Source of the DNA: Allobosea sp. OK403 | GTDB taxonomy: Bacteria > Pseudomonadota > Alphaproteobacteria > Rhizobiales > Beijerinckiaceae | DNA: 64,000 nucleotides | Assembly: GCF_900113835.1 (NCBI RefSeq) | Contig: NZ_FOQV01000008.1 | Coordinates: 186,001 to 250,000, forward strand | Direction: 5' to 3' | Shown here: positions 1-11,505 of the stretch, piece after piece | Layout of the letters: the number at the start of each line of letters is the position of its first letter | Position numbering within the stretch: position 1 is the stretch's first letter | Notes under the pieces: model-generated | What the model saw: only the letters and a program-made list of their open reading frames with translations | The model's database searches: none | Told to the model about the DNA's origin: nothing | Translations under genes and position numbers: made by a program

Positions 1-1
1 T

Positions 2-1255
<1,254 letters not shown>

Positions 1256-1428
1256 GCCTGCCGCGTAACTCTACTCCGGCGGCCGTCTGACGCGGCTTTC
1301 TGCGCTTCCGGTGCTCACGGACATGAAGTCCGCTGCGCTCCGGTTCTCGAAAGCCACGCCAGCCGACTCACCGGAGCGAGTTTCGCGACGGGCTCCCAGG
1401 GGTCGGCCAGGATTCAGTCGGCCAGGGT

Positions 1429-2637
1429 TCAGCGCGGCCATTTGTAATCGTCGAGACGCCCGGGCTTCGGCTCGGGCGCGATGCCTTCGCCGAAGACGCG
1501 GTCGAGCTGGGCTGCGGCCTCGCCGCGCCCGCGGGCATCCGTGATCGAGGCCAGTAGCGCCTGTTCGCCCGCGCTCGCCTGTCCGGTCAAAGGCTGGATC
1601 GGCCCGGCCAGCGGCTTGACCTGCAAGGCGGTCGGCAGCCCCGGCGCGGCGGGCAGGTTACCGACCATGGCGTCGATCAGGCGCTCGATGCCGCCGGCCT
1701 GGAGCTCGGGATCGGTCGGAGCGCCGGTTCCCGGCGCTGCCGGCACGGCGATGAGGCCCGGCTGCGGCTGGTTTTCGATCTGCCGGCGGATCAGCACATC
1801 GACGAAATGCGCGGCCTTGCGCGCTCCCGCCGTCGTAAAATGGATGCCGTCGCCGAGCCGCAGCCGCATGGTCTGGCCCGAGACATCCGGCCCCATCGCC
1901 GTGTAGCGGTTCTCTGCGTCGACGAAGGCGCCCCAGAGATCGACATATTGCCCGCCGGCCTTCTCGGCCTGCTGGCGGTAGAGTTCGTTGAAGGAGACGA
2001 AATCGGCGGAGAGGCGGGGGTTCTGCACGGGCGGCGCGCCGACCCAGATCAGCGGCACGCGCCTGGCCGCGAAGGCGCTGGCGACCGCCTCGATACGGGC
2101 CTTGTAGAGCTCGCTCCAGCGCGGGCTGAGCGGCTCGTGCACCGTCTCGCCCTCGCGGATCGCCTGTCGGTCGTTGAGGCCGAGCAGCATCACGCCGAGG
2201 CTGATTTTCGAGTCGCTCGCCAGTAGATCGTTGGCGACCTTGGGCCAGTCGTAGAAATCGCTCCTGACCAGGCCGGAATCGGGCTTGGCCTTGTTGACCA
2301 CCGCCACATCGGGCCTGTCGTTCAAGGCATCGTCGAGCCCGCCGGCAAGGAGCACGGCGAGCGAGTCGCCGATCACCAGGACATGATGGGCGACGTCGAC
2401 CTTCGGAATGACCGGGTCGTCCCTGACGATGACTGGCGGTGCACGTCGTTTCACCACCGGCGCCACGACACGCGGTCGCCTCGGCACGATGGCGGGAGGG
2501 GGTGGCGGCTGCTGCCAGAAGAACGAGAAGAAACTGCGCTGCTGCGGCGGCGCGCCTTGAGCGAGCGAGGATGGGCCGCCAGTCATGAACAGCAGGCTGG
2601 CCGCGACTAGCACTGTGACGAGGGAACGCAAACGCAT
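1429..2637 (-). CDS. Secreted SGNH/GDSL-type hydrolase (DUF459-like)
   Basis: 402 residues starting with a signal peptide or membrane anchor (MRLRSLVTVLVAASLLF), then a Pro-rich linker rich in arginine and valine. The hydrolase core begins near residue 90 with VLVIGDSLA (GDS nucleophile block) and contains GLNDRQAIREG (the N block) and a late DGIHFTTAGARK (the catalytic D-x-x-H). This layout fits the DUF459/SGNH family of periplasmic esterases or acetylhydrolases acting on cell-wall or exopolysaccharide substrates; the substrate cannot be told. About 60 bases downstream of the start of the neighbouring transglycosylase gene's stop, so the two may be co-transcribed for envelope work. Confidence 0.9.
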   Translation of the reverse strand: MRLRSLVTVLVAASLLFMTGGPSSLAQGAPPQQRSFFSFFWQQPPPPPAIVPRRPRVVAPVVKRRAPPVIVRDDPVIPKVDVAHHVLVIGDSLAVLLAGGLDDALNDRPDVAVVNKAKPDSGLVRSDFYDWPKVANDLLASDSKISLGVMLLGLNDRQAIREGETVHEPLSPRWSELYKARIEAVASAFAARRVPLIWVGAPPVQNPRLSADFVSFNELYRQQAEKAGGQYVDLWGAFVDAENRYTAMGPDVSGQTMRLRLGDGIHFTTAGARKAAHFVDVLIRRQIENQPQPGLIAVPAAPGTGAPTDPELQAGGIERLIDAMVGNLPAAPGLPTALQVKPLAGPIQPLTGQASAGEQALLASITDARGRGEAAAQLDRVFGEGIAPEPKPGRLDDYKWPR

Positions 2638-2696
2638 GAGTCTTTCGATCCTGCGCCGTGGCTTCGCAGCCAGTATAGCCCAGGATCGGGACAGCG

Positions 2697-3929
2697 TCAG
2701 CGGGCGTCGCGCATCTTGGCGAGCAGGGCCGGTGTCGGATAGCCATCGGCGATCTCGCCGGTCTTGAGCTGGTATTGCCGCACGGCCTCGCGCGTGCCGG
2801 TGCCGATGCGCCCGTCGGCGTCGTGATTGTAGAGGCCGACCGCCTTGAGCCGGCGCTGCACCTCCTGCAGGCCCGTCTTGTCGAGGCGCGGCGCCTGGAC
2901 CGGCCAGTCGGCCTGGATCGCCGGGCGGCCCATGATGCGGTCGCCGAGATGGCCGACGGCGAGTGCATAGGCGTCGGAGGAATTGTATTTCTTGATGACG
3001 TCGAAATTTTCGGTCAGCAGCATGACCGGCCCGCGATAGCCGGCGGGGAAGAACAAGCGTGCCTCGCCGGAGGCGGGCAGGGGCCGCCCATCGGCCCGGC
3101 GCACGCCGGCGGCGGCGAAGGAGGAGAAGCTCGCCTTGTTGATGCGGTAGTCGAACCGCTCGGGCAATGTGACCTCGAGGCCCCAGGGCAGGCCCGGCAC
3201 CCAGCCATAGCCCTTGAGGTAATTGGCGGTGGAGGCGAGCGCGTCGCCGGTCGAGGTCCAGATGTCGGCATGGCCGTCCCCGGTCCAGTCGACGGCGTAT
3301 TTCATGTAGCTCGACGGCATGAACTGGGTGTGGCCCATCGCGCCGGCCCAGGAGCCGCGCAGTTCGGCGCGCTCGACATGGCCCTTCTCGATCAGCTCCA
3401 GCGCGGTCAGCAATTCGTCGCGGAAGAAGTCGCCGCGATAGCGGATCTGCGCCAGGGTCGCGAGGCAGCGGATCGTGTCCTTGTCGCCCTTGAACGAGCC
3501 GTAATTGGTCTCCATGCCCCAGATCCCGAGCACGACCTCCTTGGGCACGCCGTAGCGCGCCTCGACCTGCGCCAGGACGGCGGCATTCTCGGCCGCGGCA
3601 TCGCGCCCGCGCGGGATGCGCGTGCCGCCGAGCGCGCTGTTGAGATAGCCCCAGATCGGCGCGGTGAACTCGGACTGCTTCTTGGTCAGCGCCACGATCG
3701 AGGCGTCAGGCGTCACGCCGCGAAAGGCGAGGTCGAAGGTCGCGCGCGAGATGCCCCGCGCCTGGGCCTGCGGCCAGAGCCCCTTCAGGAAGGCATCAAA
3801 AGAGGCATTGGCCGGGGCCGTCTTGGCGTCCTTGGCGCGGGCCGCCGAGACGTTGATCGAGCCGGTGGTCTGCGCAAGCGCGGGGGCGAGGCTGATGATG
3901 GCCGTGGCGGCGATCACGGACAGACGCAT
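2697..3929 (-). CDS. Lytic murein transglycosylase, MltB family, with peptidoglycan-binding domain
   Basis: 410 residues. A signal peptide (residues 1-19, ending ALA) is followed by an SLT/MltB catalytic domain of about 45-320. The catalytic Glu is E140 in GIWGMETNYG, and the family blocks GAMGHTQFMPSSY, YAVDWTGDG and ANYLKGYGW are all present. A C-terminal PG_binding_1 domain (about 345-405, LQEVQRRLKAVGLYNHDADGR) should anchor it on murein. It cleaves the MurNAc-GlcNAc bond with formation of 1,6-anhydroMurNAc in the periplasm. The family assignment is firm; the numbering (MltB-like, soluble, no lipobox) is approximate. Confidence 0.95.
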   Translation of the reverse strand: MRLSVIAATAIISLAPALAQTTGSINVSAARAKDAKTAPANASFDAFLKGLWPQAQARGISRATFDLAFRGVTPDASIVALTKKQSEFTAPIWGYLNSALGGTRIPRGRDAAAENAAVLAQVEARYGVPKEVVLGIWGMETNYGSFKGDKDTIRCLATLAQIRYRGDFFRDELLTALELIEKGHVERAELRGSWAGAMGHTQFMPSSYMKYAVDWTGDGHADIWTSTGDALASTANYLKGYGWVPGLPWGLEVTLPERFDYRINKASFSSFAAAGVRRADGRPLPASGEARLFFPAGYRGPVMLLTENFDVIKKYNSSDAYALAVGHLGDRIMGRPAIQADWPVQAPRLDKTGLQEVQRRLKAVGLYNHDADGRIGTGTREAVRQYQLKTGEIADGYPTPALLAKMRDAR

Positions 3930-4056
3930 GACGAACCTCGCTCAGGCGGGCTGGTGGGAAACGGAGCTTTCTCCACAGCGCCCGAACAAGATTAACCAAG
4001 GGTAAACGGCGCGCAATCGCGCGCCGGTTTCGCGGGTCGTTTACGTGGTTGCAAGC

Positions 4057-5046
4057 TTATTTGGCGTTGCGCATTTTCAGCTGGTCTTCCCAGGCCAGGG
4101 CCTGGCGCACGATCTGCTCGAGATCATCATTCTCGGGCTGCCAGCCGAGCTCGGAACGGATGCGGTCGGCCTTGGCGACGAGCGAGGCGGGATCGCCGGC
4201 GCGGCGACCGGAGAGCTTGACCGGGAAATCGACGCCAGAGACGTGCTTCACCACATCCACCACCTGCTTGACCGAATAGCCGCGTCCATAGCCGCAGTTC
4301 AGGGTGAGGTTGGCGCCGCCCGCGCGCAGATGGTCGAGGGCGGAGAGATGCGCACGCGCCAGGTCGGTGACGTGGATGTAGTCGCGCACGCAGGTGCCGT
4401 CGGGCGTCGGATAATCGGTGCCGAAGACCTCAAGCCCGGCGCGCTGGCCGAGCGCCGCCTGGCAAGCGACCTTGATCAGATGGGTCGCGTTGGGGGTCGA
4501 CTGGCCCGAGCGGCCCTTAGGGTCGGCGCCGGCGACGTTGAAATAGCGCAGCGCGACATAGGTCAGGGGAAAAGCGCGCGCCACGTCGCCCAGCATCCAT
4601 TCGCTCATCAGCTTGGAGCGGCCATAGGGGTTGATCGGGTTGAGCGCGATCTCCTCCGGCACGGGGCTGACCGGTGGCTCGCCATAGACGGCGGCCGTGG
4701 AGGAGAAGATAACATGCTTCACGCCGCCGCGGACCGCGCTTTCCAGAAGCGCGCGCGTCTTCACCGTGTTGTTGAGATAGTAGCCGAGCGGGTCGGAGAC
4801 GGAATCGGGCACCACGATCTTGGCGGCGAAATGCGCGATTTCGGTGATACCGTGCTCGGCGATGACGCGCTCGACGAAGGGCTGGTCGCCCATATCGCCC
4901 TGGACGAGGGTGGCTTCCTTCGGCACGGCCCACCAGAAACCGGTCGAGAGATCGTCGAGTACGACGACGTGCTCACCACGATCGAGCAATTCCAGAACCA
5001 TATGGCTGCCGATATAGCCGGCGCCGCCCGAAACCAGAATTGCCAT
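4057..5046 (-). CDS. galE: UDP-glucose 4-epimerase
   Basis: 329 residues, normal for GalE. The Rossmann NAD-binding motif GGAGYIGSHM is at the N-terminus, followed by VVLDDLSTG, the STAAVYGEP block and the catalytic pair in NPYGRSK (Tyr-x3-Lys). The C-terminal half carries GTCVRDYIHVTDLARAH, characteristic of GalE. It interconverts UDP-glucose and UDP-galactose for polysaccharide and LPS synthesis. It is divergent from galU (181 bp between starts), which makes the UDP-glucose it uses; the shared intergenic region presumably holds both promoters. Confidence 0.97.
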   Translation of the reverse strand: MAILVSGGAGYIGSHMVLELLDRGEHVVVLDDLSTGFWWAVPKEATLVQGDMGDQPFVERVIAEHGITEIAHFAAKIVVPDSVSDPLGYYLNNTVKTRALLESAVRGGVKHVIFSSTAAVYGEPPVSPVPEEIALNPINPYGRSKLMSEWMLGDVARAFPLTYVALRYFNVAGADPKGRSGQSTPNATHLIKVACQAALGQRAGLEVFGTDYPTPDGTCVRDYIHVTDLARAHLSALDHLRAGGANLTLNCGYGRGYSVKQVVDVVKHVSGVDFPVKLSGRRAGDPASLVAKADRIRSELGWQPENDDLEQIVRQALAWEDQLKMRNAK

Positions 5047-5226
5047 TACACATCCTCATCCGTCACAATCGTTTCGACTCATCTAAGCAAAAGATGTTGA
5101 CGAGCCATCAAGGTCGTCCTGCTATTTGCCATCATCGGCGGGCTCAGTGAACATGTGAGCCAAGTCGCCACCTCCACCCCAACCGCTACCGTCGTCGCAC
5201 GGTTAAGCGCGCGAAATGGATCCTTC

Positions 5227-6108
5227 ATGACGAAACGCATTCGCAAGGCCGTTCTCCCCGTAGCCGGGCTCGGCACGCGCTTCCTGCCCGCCACCAAGGC
5301 GATCCCCAAGGAGATGCTGACCATCGTCGACCGTCCGGTCGTGCAGCACGTCGTGGACGAGGCGAGGGCCGCCGGCATCGAGCATTTCGTTTTCATCACC
5401 GGCCGCAACAAGGGCGTGATCGAGGATCATTTCGACCTTGCCTACGAGCTCGACGACACCTTGCGCAAGCGCAATAAGCTCAAGGAGCTGGAGGCGCTCC
5501 TGGCCGATCTGCCGGCCGCCGGCGCGACGAGCTTCACCCGCCAGCAGGCCCCGCTCGGCCTGGGCCATGCCGTCTGGTGCGCGCGTGACATCATCGGCGA
5601 CGACGAGCCCTTCGCGCTGCTCCTGCCCGACATGCTGCATCACAGCCATGGCAAGGGCTGCCTCGCCGAGATGATGGATGCCTATGAGAAGCATGGCGGC
5701 AATCACATCGCCGTGGCACCGGTGCCCGAGGACCAGACCCATCAATACGGCATCGTCGGCGTCGAGGATCGCAACGCCAAGGTGTCCAAGGTGACGAAGA
5801 TGGTCGAGAAGCCGGCCAAGGGCACCGCGCCCTCGAACCTGCACATCACCGGCCGCTATATCCTGCAGCCGACGATCTTCAACCTGCTGGCCAATCAGGA
5901 GCCGGGCGCCGGCGGCGAGATCCAGCTTACCGATTCGATGATCGCGCTGTCGCGGCTGGAGCCGTTCTACTCCGTGCGCTTCGACGGGGACATCTACGAC
6001 ACCGGCTCGAAGATCGGCTTCCTGACTGCCAACATCGCCTATGCGCTCGACCGCGGCGATCTCGGCCCGCAGCTGCGCCAGGAGATCGAGCGGCTGCTGG
6101 AGAGTTGA
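5227..6108 (+). CDS. galU: UTP--glucose-1-phosphate uridylyltransferase
   Basis: 293 residues from the ATG of MTKRIRKAVLPVAGLGTRF, the conserved GalU start; an in-frame GTG at 5155 would add an unconserved tail, so I reject it. The nucleotidyltransferase motif GLGTRFLPATKAIPKEM and the later blocks GLGHAVWCA, LLLPDML, VEKPAKG and GGEIQLTD are complete. It makes UDP-glucose from UTP and glucose-1-phosphate in the cytoplasm, feeding galE and exopolysaccharide and LPS pathways. Divergent from galE. Confidence 0.97.
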   Translation: MTKRIRKAVLPVAGLGTRFLPATKAIPKEMLTIVDRPVVQHVVDEARAAGIEHFVFITGRNKGVIEDHFDLAYELDDTLRKRNKLKELEALLADLPAAGATSFTRQQAPLGLGHAVWCARDIIGDDEPFALLLPDMLHHSHGKGCLAEMMDAYEKHGGNHIAVAPVPEDQTHQYGIVGVEDRNAKVSKVTKMVEKPAKGTAPSNLHITGRYILQPTIFNLLANQEPGAGGEIQLTDSMIALSRLEPFYSVRFDGDIYDTGSKIGFLTANIAYALDRGDLGPQLRQEIERLLES

Positions 6109-6120
6109 TGGTGCGCACTG

Positions 6121-6148
6121 GCGAGGAGCCGTGCGCGAGGAGCCGTGC
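6121..6148 (+). repeat. Perfect 14-bp tandem duplication carrying the ribosome-binding site
   Basis: GCGAGGAGCCGTGC occurs twice head to tail (6121-6134 and 6135-6148), directly before the TTG start of the methyltransferase gene. Each copy supplies a GAGGAG Shine-Dalgarno and an in-copy GTG. Only the second copy is correctly spaced for TTG 6149. Confidence 0.8.
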
Positions 6149-7030
6149 TTGAGCGACAACCAGCCCGTCTTCGATCGCGATCTCGGCCGGCTCCGGCTGG
6201 CACGGGCGCTTGCGGCCGGCTATCCGGATTTCCTGCTCGCGCGGGCGGTCGAAGATCTGGCTGAGCGGCTCGATGCGGTGCTGCGGCGCTTTGCTCTTGC
6301 GGCCGATCTCGGTACGCCTCTGCCGGTTGCGGCCCCGGTGCTCCGGGCCAAGGCGGAGGCGTTGCTGCGCATGGCCGAGGCGGCGGGCGCGGAGGCCGAC
6401 ATCGTCGGCGATCTCGAGCGCCTGCCCTTCGCAGCCGGCTCGCTCGATCTCGCCGCCTCGCTCCTGGCGCTGCATGGCGTCAACGACCTGCCCGGCGCGC
6501 TGATCCAGATCCGGCGGGCCTTACGGCCGGACGGGCTGTTCATCGGCTGCCTGCTCGGCGGCCGCACGCTGCAGGAATTGCGGCAGGTGCTGCTGGAGGC
6601 GGAGGCGGAAACCTCGGGCGGGGCGAGCCCGCGCGTCGCCCCCTTTGCCGATCTGCGCGACATGGGCAGCCTGTTGCAGCGTGCCGGTTTCGCGCTGCCC
6701 GTCGTCGACAGCGAGCTCGTCACGGTGCGCTACCGCGACATCTTCGGCCTGCTCGGCGATCTGCGCGCCATGGGCTGGGCCAATGCGCTGACGCAGCGCA
6801 GCCGAACCGGATTGCGGCGCGAAACGCTGGCACGGGCGGCTTTGCTCTATGCGGAGCGCTTCGCTGATGCCGATGGGCGCTTGCGCGCGACCTTCGAGAT
6901 GGTCTGGCTCTCCGGCTGGGCCCCGCATGAAAGCCAGCAGAAGCCGCTGCGCCCGGGCTCGGCCAAGGCGCGGTTGGCGGATGCGCTGGGCGTGCCCGAG
7001 ATCGGGGCCGGCGACAAGGCCCTCCGATGA
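6149..7030 (+). CDS. SAM-dependent methyltransferase-fold protein, NDUFAF5-like
   Basis: 293 residues with a BioC/NDUFAF5-like arrangement: conserved N-terminus (VFDRDLGRLRLARA), a class I methyltransferase core (LPFAAGSLDLAASLLALHGVNDLPGALIQIRRALRPDGLFI) and a C-terminal region GDLRAMGWANAL...FEMVWLSGWAP found in the mitochondrial complex I assembly factor family. In mitochondria NDUFAF5 hydroxylates an arginine of NDUFS7; a matching role in bacterial complex I assembly is inference. Start chosen at TTG 6149, six bases after GAGGAG; a GTG at 6131 is possible. The region holding the ribosome-binding site is a tandem duplication (see separate entry). The stop overlaps the next start (ATGA). 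Confidence 0.85.
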   Translation: MSDNQPVFDRDLGRLRLARALAAGYPDFLLARAVEDLAERLDAVLRRFALAADLGTPLPVAAPVLRAKAEALLRMAEAAGAEADIVGDLERLPFAAGSLDLAASLLALHGVNDLPGALIQIRRALRPDGLFIGCLLGGRTLQELRQVLLEAEAETSGGASPRVAPFADLRDMGSLLQRAGFALPVVDSELVTVRYRDIFGLLGDLRAMGWANALTQRSRTGLRRETLARAALLYAERFADADGRLRATFEMVWLSGWAPHESQQKPLRPGSAKARLADALGVPEIGAGDKALR

Positions 7031-7464
7031 GTGCCCGCGAGCCCCGCCTCTCCCGCGCCGACTTCAAGCTGTTCCGGGCGATTCCGACGCGTTGGCACGA
7101 CAATGACGTCTTCGGCCACGTCAACAATGTCGTTTATTACGGCTGGTTCGATACGGGCGTGAACGCCTGGCTGGTCGAGCAGGGCTTTCTCGACCCGGCG
7201 ACGAGTCTGGTCGTCGGCCTGGTGGTCGAGACGAGCTGCACCTATTTCGAAAGCGTCGCTTTTCCCGAAACCGTCGAGATCGCGATTGCCGTGGCGCGGC
7301 TGGGCACCAGTTCGGTGACCTACCGGCTCGGGATTTTCCGCCAAGGCGGGCAGGCGGTGGCGGCGCAAGGCCGCTTCACCCATGTCTATGTCGAGCGGGC
7401 GACGCAGAAGCCGGTGCCGATTCCGGCCCCCTTGCGTGCGGCGCTGGAGGCACTTTCCGCCTGA
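7027..7464 (+). CDS. Acyl-CoA thioesterase, 4-hydroxybenzoyl-CoA thioesterase (hotdog) family
   Basis: 145 residues, the usual size of a single hotdog domain. The signature WHDNDVFGHVNNVVYYGWFD contains the catalytic Asp before the GHVNN stretch. It hydrolyses acyl-CoA thioesters in the cytoplasm; the acyl group is not predictable. The ATG overlaps the upstream methyltransferase stop by ATGA, so the two are translationally coupled. It is followed by purL. Confidence 0.9.
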   Translation: MSAREPRLSRADFKLFRAIPTRWHDNDVFGHVNNVVYYGWFDTGVNAWLVEQGFLDPATSLVVGLVVETSCTYFESVAFPETVEIAIAVARLGTSSVTYRLGIFRQGGQAVAAQGRFTHVYVERATQKPVPIPAPLRAALEALSA

Positions 7465-7575
7465 ACGCGGCCATTGCAGGTCGGGAATGCGTTGTCTCGC
7501 GCCCGCAGGCGCGCTATGCCCCGCCCATTGAGGGCCGGCCCTTCTTCATGCCGGACGATCAGGAACCGTCGCGCC

Positions 7576-9786
<2,211 letters not shown>

Positions 9787-9797
9787 GGAGAGCCACG

Positions 9798-10034
9798 ATG
9801 GCGATGGATGCGCGCGATATCGAGGCGATGATCAAGGCGGCGTTGCCTGACGCTACCGTCGAGATCAAGGATCTCGCGGGTGACGGCGACCATTATGCCG
9901 CGACCGTGACTTCTGCCGCTTTCACCGGCAAAAGCCGGGTGCAGCAGCACCAGATGGTCTATGCCGCGCTCAAGGGAAACATGGGCGGCGTGCTGCACGC
10001 CCTTGCGCTGACGACTTCGGTTCCCCAGAATTAG
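9798..10034 (+). CDS. BolA family protein
   Basis: 78 residues from ATG 9798, eight bases after a GAGGAG site that overlaps the purL stop region. The BolA fold is recognisable: DIEAMIKAALPDATVEIKDLAGDGDHYAATVTSAAFTGKSRVQQHQMVYAALKGNMGGVLHALAL, with the conserved HQMVYAAL helix. BolA proteins pair with monothiol glutaredoxins to carry a 2Fe-2S cluster; the very next gene is such a glutaredoxin, so the partnership is strongly supported by context. Downstream of purL with an 11-base gap, likely the same transcript. Confidence 0.93.
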   Translation: MAMDARDIEAMIKAALPDATVEIKDLAGDGDHYAATVTSAAFTGKSRVQQHQMVYAALKGNMGGVLHALALTTSVPQN

Positions 10035-10082
10035 AACGAGACTAGTCCAGCGGGCCTTGAACCCGCCGCAGGAGATCAGATC

Positions 10083-10418
10083 ATGAGCGACGTCAACGCC
10101 CGCATCGACGCCGAAGTGAAGTCCAACGACGTCGTGGTCTTCATGAAAGGCACACCGCAATTCCCGATGTGCGGCTTTTCCGGCCAGGTCGCGCAGATCC
10201 TCGGCTATCTCGGCGTGCCCTATAAGGGCGTCAACGTGCTCGAGGACCAGGAAATCCGCGAGGGCATCAAGGCCTATTCGAACTGGCCGACGATCCCGCA
10301 GCTCTATGTCAAGGGCGAGTTCATCGGCGGCTGCGACATCACCCGCGAGATGTTCCAGGCCGGCGAACTCCAGACGCTCTTCGAGGAGAAGGGCATCACG
10401 GTCAAGCAGGCGAGCTGA
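10083..10418 (+). CDS. grxD: Monothiol glutaredoxin, Grx4/GrxD family
   Basis: 111 residues with the CGFS active site (FPMCGFSGQVAQIL) and the glutathione-binding WPTIPQLYVKGEFIGGCDIT. It ligates a 2Fe-2S cluster with glutathione as a dimer or with a BolA partner, delivering clusters to client proteins and iron regulators in the cytoplasm. A good AGGAG site lies seven to twelve bases before the ATG. It follows the BolA gene by 48 bases, the classic bolA-grxD pairing. Confidence 0.97.
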   Translation: MSDVNARIDAEVKSNDVVVFMKGTPQFPMCGFSGQVAQILGYLGVPYKGVNVLEDQEIREGIKAYSNWPTIPQLYVKGEFIGGCDITREMFQAGELQTLFEEKGITVKQAS

Positions 10419-10496
10419 GGGCTCGTTCTCGTTCACCCAGGCCCGCCTCTCGCCAGTGCGATGCGGGCCACTCGCGGCCTCAAACTGAGGGGCCGT

Positions 10497-11138
10497 TCAG
10501 GCGGACTGCGCAGTTGCACGCATGGCAGGCCTTTGGGCCGTCCTCTCCCACCAGGCCTTGATGGCTGGCTGGTCGGCGAGCAATGGGCCGGCTTCCGGCG
10601 CCAGCGTGAAATAAGCGAACATCGGCGCAGCATGCAGATCGGCCAGTGTGAGCGCGGCGCCAGCGAGGCAGGGGCCGCCATCCATCAGCTCGCTGATTGC
10701 GCGCAGGCATAGCTGCGCTTTCGGCAGCGCCGCCTGGATGCGTGCCTCGTCAGGCAGACGGCCCTTCCTGGGATTGGACACGCGCTCGACATAGATATCC
10801 CAGACCAGAGTGCGGTAGGCGTATGAGTCGAGGATGCTGATCACCTGATTGACCCTGGCCCGCTCGCGCGGAGCGGAAGGCTGCAGGGCCGGTCCCGGGA
10901 ACGCCTCATCGACATAGCGCTCGATCGCTCCCGCCTCGTACAGCTTGAAGCCGTCATGCTCGAAGGCGGGTATGCGGCCGAAAGGTTGTCTCTCGAGCAA
11001 GGAAGCCGGTGGCCCGTTTTCGGCAAAGACATCGATCGGCTCCAGCCGATACGGGATGCCTTTTTCTTCGAGCGCCAACCGGACGGCCCGGACATAGACA
11101 CTGTACGGCGCGCCATAGAGGACCGGTGCGGAGGTCAT
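10497..11138 (-). CDS. Glutathione S-transferase family protein
   Basis: 213 residues. N-terminal thioredoxin-fold half (PVLYGAPYSVYVRAVRLALEEKG) with the glutathione-site loop PFGRIPAFEHDGFKLYEAGAIERYVDEAF, then an all-helical C-terminal half (ALTLADLHAAPMF). Cytosolic enzyme that conjugates or reduces electrophiles with glutathione; the substrate is unknown. Convergent with grxD. The family call is firm, the subclass is not. Confidence 0.93.
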   Translation of the reverse strand: MTSAPVLYGAPYSVYVRAVRLALEEKGIPYRLEPIDVFAENGPPASLLERQPFGRIPAFEHDGFKLYEAGAIERYVDEAFPGPALQPSAPRERARVNQVISILDSYAYRTLVWDIYVERVSNPRKGRLPDEARIQAALPKAQLCLRAISELMDGGPCLAGAALTLADLHAAPMFAYFTLAPEAGPLLADQPAIKAWWERTAQRPAMRATAQSA

Positions 11139-11183
11139 CGCGAGTTCCTTGCCCGATCGATCATCCCCATCAGCAGGTGCTGT

Positions 11184-11432
11184 TCAAGCCGCCGCGCATT
11201 CCGGATGCGGCTTCGTCACCCGCTCCTGCGAGGCTGGATATTTTTCCAGCTTGCTTGCCGGCCTGACCGGCCGGCGCACCAGTTCGCCGCCGCAATTCGG
11301 GCAGGCGCCGTGGAAGCGCGTATCGGCGCAATCCGCGCAGAAGGTGCATTCGAAGGTGCAGATCATCGCGCCGCGCGTGTCGGGGGCCAGGTCGCGGTCG
11401 CAGCATTCGCAGTTCGGGCGCAGTTGCAGCAT
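11184..11432 (-). CDS. DUF1272 zinc-ribbon-like small protein
   Basis: 82 residues from ATG 11432, which is preceded by a strong GAGGGAG site; a longer frame exists but lacks one. It is built around cysteine pairs: CECC, CTFECTFCADC and CPNCGG, as in DUF1272 proteins, suggesting one or two structural zinc sites. Function unknown. Sits between the GST and the carbamoyltransferase on the same strand, so it could belong to their transcript. Confidence 0.85.
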   Translation of the reverse strand: MLQLRPNCECCDRDLAPDTRGAMICTFECTFCADCADTRFHGACPNCGGELVRRPVRPASKLEKYPASQERVTKPHPECAAA

Positions 11433-11505
11433 GGTTATCTCCCTCTCGCGCGGAGAATGCGGCCAGTCGCGGCTGTCTGCCAACGCTTCTTGCTGATGAG
11501 TTGGA

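Noticed and set aside
4045..5100. 351-codon open frame opposite galE
   Set aside because: Antisense shadow; composition typical of high-GC complements and no recognisable fold.
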